NCBI GenBank assembly: GCA_050944855.1
Contig: JBMNRU010000014.1
Span: forward strand, 5,170-69,169
DNA length: 64,000 nt
Direction: 5' to 3'
DNA from: Lactonifactor sp050944855
GTDB taxonomy: Bacteria > Bacillota > Clostridia > Lachnospirales > Lachnospiraceae
Positions 33,101 to 42,100 of this stretch are shown piece after piece; position 1 is the stretch's first letter; each line of letters begins with the position of its first letter. The notes beneath the pieces were generated by a model. That model did not search any database. It was not told where the DNA came from and saw nothing but the letters and a program-made list of their open reading frames with translations. The position numbers and the translations under genes are program-made.

Positions 33101-36100
33101 TCGCGGAAAATAATGGTATCGATCTGGGCCTGGTCAAACAATTCCTTGCGGATCACCATATCCATCACATGAATACCCCTGTGAGCCTCATCGCCGTCAT
33201 CGGCTCCGCTCATCTCCGGTTTCAGGATAAAATGGAAATCCTGCATTCTGGAAATACTGTCATTGGTCAGACGATAGATAGACTGATACTCTCTCGCATA
33301 AGGCACATACGTCCACTTCGTATTCTGGCTGATACTGCCGCCATAGGTTCCATATGTATTATAAATATCTGTATTTCCGGCCCGGTATCCGCTGCTGCCA
33401 TTCCATCCGTAATTACTGAGGGTATTGCCCACACCACCGGAATTTCCTGTATAAATCGGACGGTTATAATAGCCCAGTTCAGCCATCTGCGCCGGACGGG
33501 GATCCTTGATAATAAAGCATGCTGAACTAAACCGCGCGTTTTGCTCGGCCGTTGTTAGCGGGTCAATCTGAATATCCGTACCTGCCACATAGTCAATAAA
33601 GCTGTCCTGTGCCGGCAGGCTGTTATTAATCTGTCCGGCATTCCAGATATCCTGACGAGTATCCGAATCTGCATAACGGGTGATCTCACCAAAGAAATCT
33701 AAAATACCCATATCTGCTTTATCTCTCACATCGGAAGAAAATCTGGAAAATTCAATCTCCACTTTCCACGGATGGGGCACATAACCTCTCCAGCTTTCTT
33801 CTGTCAATAAAGCTCCGCTCTCATTTTGCTTCTCTTCGTTCAGCTGATCCAGATATTTCTTTGGTATTTCATAGACAAATGGATCTCCATTTTCATCCTT
33901 CTTCGTCAGATCGGTAATCCGGATCGCCTTAATATCTGCAAGGCCATCGTTATAAGCTTCCTCCCAGGCATTGGAGGCTGCCATTTCCAGTACCTCAGCC
34001 TCTGTCTTCTCCACTGCCGGAAGATGATTAGACTCTCCGGTAACCGGATCTGTCTCATCAAGAATTACATTATAATTTCCATTTTCCAGTTTTTCTGCAC
34101 GCAGGAAATTAGCACTGTCTTTATAACCGACAAACTTATGATTTCCAATCAGATTTTCATCAAACCGGATTCCCGTCAGATCAAAGCCTCTCCATTGTTC
34201 ATCTTCCACATTGGTAGGCGTAGTTTCCGTATTCATTGGGAAAGTGATCGTATAGCGGGGAGCAGACATGGCACTGTTGGAATTATTGCCAAGATATGCT
34301 CTGTAACTGATTCCCCGGCTGCTGTTTCCGCCTGCTGGCATAGGATCCGGTGCCGGCACGATCGGCGTAACGCTGTCATAAGAAGCAGTCAGTGTCTTTA
34401 ATTCTCCGTCATAATCAGCGCCCGGATTGTCTGTGCTCTCCGGCTGGGACGGATCCGGTCTGTTTTCTTTTTTCGAATACAGATCTGTGGTAGGCGCAGA
34501 AGGAACCAAACGCATGCTGGCCTGATTCTTCACGATGGCAAAGTCATAGGAAGTATCCGGATCATATTTCTGATTTTCCAGCTCCGTCTCATCCTTCCAG
34601 GTAGCCTGAAGCGTTAAAGTATCTATCTTTTCCCAGGAAGTGCTTCCGTCCTCATTCTTGATCTCATTATATAAATATCCTGCCGGAGTACCGTAAAAAC
34701 GCACTCTCGTCATAATACTGGAAGTTCCGCCATCCTGATTCTTTACACGGATCCGCACTGTCTTAGGCCGCTCGATCGACTTATCGCCCAGAGCCTCACT
34801 GTTCCACATGCTCTTCGTTACGACAACCTTATCTGCTACATGTTTCACCTTCCCGGTGATCGGATCTGTCACATCTTTAAACTGAACACAGCAGCCTTCT
34901 TCGCCATATTTTACAGGAATCGAAACCGTCTTACCGGTTCCATATTCTTCAATTTCAATAGAAAGGATCTCTTCTGTATAATTCATGGAAGGAATCTCGA
35001 TCTGGTTCAGGAAAAATCCGGTATCGCCGCGAACCACAGTGCCGTCTTCCTGTTCAAGAGGAGGTGCCAGACCGAAAGGCAGTTCCGCTGTAAGCTCCGC
35101 CTCTTCCATCTTAGAATAACTCATATTGCGCAAAAGCACATCGAAATAAGCACCATTCGCCTGCATATCTGTCTCAATCGTTCCATTAAGGGAACCAAGA
35201 CTTCTTCCGTTATAAGGCTGTACATCTACCTGCGGCTTACTGGTTTCTATCCGCAGCTTGGCTTCCGCTGCACTTATAGAGGTACTGAAGCTTCCATCCT
35301 GTTTTGTCTCATATAATTCATTAAAGGAAGCCCTTACCGTCAAAGCACTGGAGCTGGAATAGTTTTCATCGCCGGTATCGGCATCTATTGTCTTCGTATA
35401 GTATCTGCCTGTCGGAATACCATGTACCTGAATCCAGCCAAGCTTACTTTGATTCTCAATTTTGGCATTATAAGCACTGAGCTCAACATTGAATTCCGCA
35501 GGATGTTGAATACCTCCGGGAATCGGAGCCGTTTGTGTGCCGTACCACTGCTCTTTTGTCAGATCCAGCACACCATTTTTTATAAAGTAATCTGCTGTGA
35601 CAGAAGCCTGTAACACTGTTTTCTGACCATTTTCATCCAGCAGGAATACTTCATAGTTATCCGTATCATTGATCCGTTCAATGACAAAAGTTCTGGGCAG
35701 CGTATTATTCAGCTGTTCTTCTTCCGTCCGGAAATCCGCGATCGTAATCTTTTCAATTCCCAGCTTTCCATTTCTGGTTGCATTACCCACAAAATTTGCA
35801 TTAGAAACAAAGCGGGTAGCATCATAACCCACTATATCACGGACTACATTGCCCGATTCATCCATATATGGCACATTTTCAGAAAGTGGAATCTCTACTT
35901 TCATGACTCCGTTATACATACGGGTCGGTCCGTTATTATAAAGCTGCACCTGATAATAACTTCCTTCCGCATCCCTGGATGTCTCGCGGATTCCGCCGTC
36001 TACTGTCAGTCCGTCACCCTGGATAGGGAAATTGAAATTGTTGGTGTTGTAATCGTAATAATTATATCTGGAAAGATAACCGGAATCACTTCCTACGGTT

Positions 36101-39100
36101 CCCTTGGACTGTACGATCACCTTTGGCGCCGCCTTTTGCGGACGGAAAGAAGCATGGTGTCCCCAACTTTCCGTTCTTCTCTGATTATCCGGAAGATCTT
36201 CATCCTCCGGATCATAAGGTGCGGTCTTAAATTCTGCTGTTGCAGTCAGCAGCTGGGGCACCTGGCTTGTCTCATTATATGTACTTAAGTCTCCTTTGAA
36301 TGTAATAAAGTTCTGATTATTTCCATTGGTCAGTGTCTTTGTACTTCCATAGTATACCGAATACTCCAGATCAAAAGCTCCCAGCACGAATTCGGTATTT
36401 GCAGGCATTTCTGCTGCCACCAGATCCTTCAGCACAATATTATGATCTGTACCCGCCGCATACAGCTTAAGATCCTCCTCGGAAAGTACAATGCTGCTGC
36501 CGGAAATCACATTTCCTGCTGCATCTTTCGCAAAATCACTGCTGTATAAGGTAAGAGAAGCACCTTCTCCATAATCAAACATGGTCGGATCTAAAATAAC
36601 TTCCGTAGCAACAAAGCCCTTATTTTCCTGGTTGAGAGGGAAGTCCCCGTGGAGAACCGGACCTATCAGATCGCTGTAACTCTCTGATGACTGGTTATAC
36701 CCTGTTCCGCTTCGTCCATTACGAATTCTGTCACCATAGGTAAATTTAAAGCTGTGCTGGTAACGGTCATAATTTTCCGGATGACTCTCATAACGATAAA
36801 CTTCACCCAAAGGTACATCAGCGATATCATTAGAATTTACACTGGAGGAAGCAGAATTTCCGTTTCCGCTTACTGTAATATCCTCAAAAACAGACTGTAC
36901 TTCAACATAAGGATGCGGACGCACTACCATCATAGAAGCACTAACCGGAGCATGATTGATTCTGGGCACCTCCTGGTTGCTTTCAAAATTCCAGTGTTCC
37001 GAGCGTCCAAATACTGCGGTAGAAGTCAGATATTCCTGACCAGAATACAAAACATCTTCCGTATAAATATTCGTCTGGCCCTTTACGATCACCTTCAGCC
37101 CGCGTTCCTTATAATTCACATCGGAAGAATGGTAATAACAGCCATCGGGATTCGTACAACCACCCGTATCCTTATTAATATTGGTAAAATAAAGCCGAAT
37201 AGAAGCCACTGCTCCTATATCTTCAGAGATCTTTTCAATATCTTCCTGCGTGATCCGCAGTCCATCGTCAGTAATAAAATGACTAATCTCCTGCTCAGGA
37301 TCCCCGGTGATATCGCCACTTATCCGTCGGTAATATACAACCGTATTGTCGGCACTTCCATCTGCCTTATCTGCTGCACCGACAAACTCAATCTGATAAA
37401 TTTCTTTGCACTTGTCCAACTGTTCCTTTGGCACAAACAGTTCCTCAAAAATAAAGCCCTTTTCGCCTGAATCTGTATGCTCCACCGGCAATTCAATGGA
37501 CAGATCACTCTCCATCATAATCTGATTGTCATGGAGACTGCTTCCCACATAATAGTGGAATTCTTTCACATGACGGTTAAAAGGTACCCGAATCGACGCA
37601 GCATGCTGACTGATTCCCATCAGCGCACGATCGCCGTTGATACCTGCAGTGGGATCAGCCGGATCCGGCTGGTCTGCCTCGTAGGACGCATCCGCATAGA
37701 TCCACGGAGAATTAGAGGAAACAACACGCAGAATATGCTGATCTCCATGACAGCCATATGGATGATTTTCCAGTCTTAGCTGACTGCCGTTGCCGATACT
37801 CGTATGGTTTGTCCGCTCCGGACGGAGTGCTGTAGTTCGAAACTCTGCGGTAGCTCTAAAATCACCATCCGTAGTCGTTTTTCCAAAAAGATCTACATAA
37901 ACGGACCCTTTCGGTACACTTCCCTGGAAATCATTAAATTCAATTTCTATGGAAGTAGGTGCCACAATCTTCTGGTTCGTCCATGTGGCAGGATCAATAA
38001 TCGTTCCGTAACCGGCCACATCACGGCTGATAATATCCTTCAGATCAATCGTTACTTTTGTTTTATTCGCAGGATCTGCCTGTGTATATCCTTCTACAAT
38101 CAATTGTTTTATGCCGCCGGTATACGCCTCATGTCCCTCACTGATCCGGACACCGGATACCAGATACCCATCCGGACGATTATGCTTATCCGTATCGATT
38201 CTGGCTTTTATATTCATCTGCAGAATGGCTCCTGCAAGCCTGGATTCACTCGCTGTATACAAATCATGACGGATAAAATAGCTTTCTCCCGGATATACCG
38301 TGGCGATATCATAGGTTCGGCTGGCACGTCCGCCTGTCTTATCCCTGTATTGATAATAATAGGGGTTCCAATGAGCGGTACCATACTGATCATAAGAGGT
38401 ATATCCTGCCTCAGATTCAGGAATCAAAGTCCAAAGTCCTGTATTCTCCGGCAGAGAACCGTCTGTTGCCTGGTAAGCATTCAAATCTACTCTTGGCTCC
38501 GGATCCACAGCGTATTTGGTAGCTGTCTTCGTCACTTTTGTAATCAGGGTTCCCTGTGATGCTGATGCCTCAAAAATTCCTTTCAGCGGAAGATTCTTCT
38601 CAAACACATTCGCTTGCCCATAAATCATAAAGAGAGCTCTGGTGTCTTCTGTCTTGGCATCGCCGATCTCGTCCTCTGTAGCCCTGGGCGCAGTCATATC
38701 CTCCGGCAGATTTTTTACTTCCATCCTAATATGGGAAAGATTTTCCACACCATACGCCTTCAAGTCATCTTTCGTAAAAGTAAGTATTTTAGAAGAAGAC
38801 ATAAACGGCTTCAATTCATCATAACTGAAAACCTTGTCCGGAGTATCCGGATCCGAACTGTCCGCATCAAATATAGCAAAAGATACCAGCTGCGTACGTG
38901 TCTCATTTTCTGCTTCGGAAGCATTCGGATCATATTCCTGCACAAAACTCAAATCAAAATCCAAATGTTCAAACACAAACCCACAATGCCCTTTGCGGAG
39001 ATTTACTGTATCACTGTCATTCTTCGCCGTAAAGGGGATATCCAGGTCGATCGTACCTTCCTCCATGATAGAAGTAGAACGGTTACCCATATACACCCCA

Positions 39101-42100
39101 TACCGATAGGGCACATCATATGGCACCGCTAAGCGACTGTCACTGCTTCCATAAGCGGAAGATGTATGGGTACTTCCATCCTTATCATACTGAAGGAACA
39201 TATCTAAAGTAGGGTGTGACATCTGGAAAAGAAGTCCGGCATCATTATCCTCATTCTGATATTTGTCTTCTTCTGTCAGATAATCATCAAACTGAGACCA
39301 GCCCTCTGTCTTGCAGAGCATTTCAATCTTTCGCTCTGTCAGGGTATTACAGGTACCAAACAGTTCAAAATACTGTTCCGCCTGATTCTTTGCCGGAGTA
39401 CCTGCCTCCAGTTCATCCTTGCCCTTCACGTTTTTATAAGAAAGTTTAAAAGAAGTCAGAGTTCCCAGACGTGTTCCCAGCGCCGTCAAAATCCGGTTAT
39501 TATCCTCATCCACACTATAAAATACAAGATCCAGACTTCCGTCCGCATTCCAGGTGAAATCTCCACATGGTTCCTGGCCGGAAAGCTGTTCTCCTGTATA
39601 GGAAACTGTTGCTTCCTCACTGGAGTCCTCTGACAGACCGGTCAAAACTAAGCTGTCCAGCACACCGGCATCTAACATGGCCTTTGTGAAATGAAGGCGT
39701 GCGGAAATAAAGCCGGTCTCCATTGGGGCGCTTGTACTGCCATCCGGCAAAGCAGTGGTTCCCCATTCTCGCGGCACCTTCACATCAATACTGGTATTAT
39801 AAGAATGACCATTCAGTTCATTTATCAGCGTACCTTTATAACTTCCGTTCTGCAGACCAACCGGTGTGATCAGAACTTCATCACTCGTTCTGTCCTTTCC
39901 TCTTACCACCACATGAGACTCCATGTTTGCAGAAACTTTAGAAGGCAAAATATCTTTTTCTGCGGAATCATCCTGACTGATTCTTCTCGTATCATAAAAA
40001 CCATACAGATCGGAAAGGCCTTCCGGCTGTTTATCACGTACATTATACGTCACTTCATAAAAAGCAAATTCCGCCGTATTGGTCATCTTCTTCATCGTTT
40101 TTCGCGGAAGACCTACTACCTGAATCCAACCGGGGCATGTATCACCCGGAGACAAAACATCTCTATAATTAACTCGGATGTTTCCGGTAAAACCGTCAAT
40201 ATTCTCATCGGATACTTTTCCATTCACAATCTTCTTTAAAGAGCGTTCTGTCTTCACTGTCCAGACCCAACACATCTGTCCGTTGACCATTTCCTGTGTC
40301 GGTTCGCCGGCTTCCGGAAAAGCTTTCCAAGTATCCCCTACCATATACTGGAACGGCGCAATCATCGCATCCGGTTCATCCTCCCTGCGAGGCACACCCA
40401 GTCCCTGAAGACGGTCCTTTCCGCCCAGCCATTGATCCATGCCTCCTACTTCTTTGCCGTCAGCATCATAACGCTCTGTCACCGGCACCACATAGCGAAG
40501 CTCCTGCAGATCAAATTCCGCAGGCAGAGAATCTATGATATGCGGACGATATATAGGGGTCGTCAAAGGATTCTCCTCCACTGACAAACACTGTACCTTA
40601 CTTAAAGAAAACGTCAGTTCTCTTCCTACATAAGCAGGCGCAGTCTGCACATCTTTTTCTCCGGATGGAGTGTTGTCCGAAATGCGGAAATACGTGGTCG
40701 TTCTGTCATATTTCGGCCATCTGTACTTATCTTTTCGATCTACTGTTCCACCAGCCTGACCGCCGCTGGTATCACCATAATAAACTGTACCATTCAGACT
40801 CACCTGCGCCTGCAGTGCGTCTTCACTATAGCTGAAGGCATCCACATACGGCACATAAATACGGAACTTTCTCTGGGAATGACAAACACTTCCATCCTCC
40901 TGAGTCCGTCCCTCCATATGCTGAGGATACAATGTTTCAAAGACATCAAAAGCAAACGTTGTCTCTGCAGAAAGAGAATACGCATATTGCTTTGTTATAT
41001 TCAATTCGTCCGGCGTCTTTGCCGCTTTCAGCTCCGCGTCGCTCATCTCCGTCACATCATAAATGACAACGCCGCCGATTTTATCATAAGAAATCAGACT
41101 ATCTTCAAAATTTTCCAGCCTGTTAGCACCCCATATACCAGTATAAAGCTGTCCCTGGGGAATATCCGCAATACTCTGTTTTGTATAATCGGGGTTCAAA
41201 ACAGGTTTGGAAGCATCCCCGTCTTCTGCGTAGAATTTGCAAAGCTGACGAATACTGGTAAAAGCATCATTTCCCTCTTCCGGAAATGTCAGCATCAGAG
41301 ACATATCACTAAAAGTAGTGGTATCCGGAACGGGATCTGTAATTTCTCCGTTCTCATCTACCACATCGGAGTCGTTAGAAACAATCAGATCATAAGCAGC
41401 ATAATTATGCTTCTGCCATCCCAGAACAAAGTTATCTGCACTGTCCTCCACTGCCCGCAGTGACACATCCCAGTTAAGGTTTGTGTACATTAATTTCATC
41501 AAACCTACATTCGTATCATACCTGGTTCCCGCAATATGTCCCGTATCATTGGGAATCGGCTGTGCCTCCGTGCTGCCTCCTTTTTGGCCATAATGAGCCC
41601 AGGTATAAATGCTTGCTGTATAACCTTCAGGCAAATTGCAGCCAGGATTCAGCCAAACACGAAAATTTGCCAAAAAGCTGGGTTCCATCATAGCATTCAG
41701 CAGCTGTGTAGTATTCTCAACTGCCACTTCACCTCTGTACCAGCCTGATTCTGACGGATTCTGGTCCTGCTTGCTGGGCCACAAATTAGTCAGACCATTT
41801 TCATCCGGATTCTTCTCATTACCAGTGGGGGTATAAAGGCTCCAGGTCTCAGCCAGATCCATCTGCATTTCTACACCGCCCAACAGTTTGTCGGTCGTAC
41901 CCTCCTGGATTGTCTCACTGGAGTATACCTGTCCATAGGAATCCATATAGAAATAAGGAAGCAAAATATGTACCGCTGCCTCACCATAGCTAAAGCCACC
42001 AGGAAACTGCAGTCCCACATAAGCCTGGACCGCACCCTTTCTTGATATAGAATAGGTGCCTTCTTCCAGCGTCGGACCGGAACCGGAACCGCCCATTCCC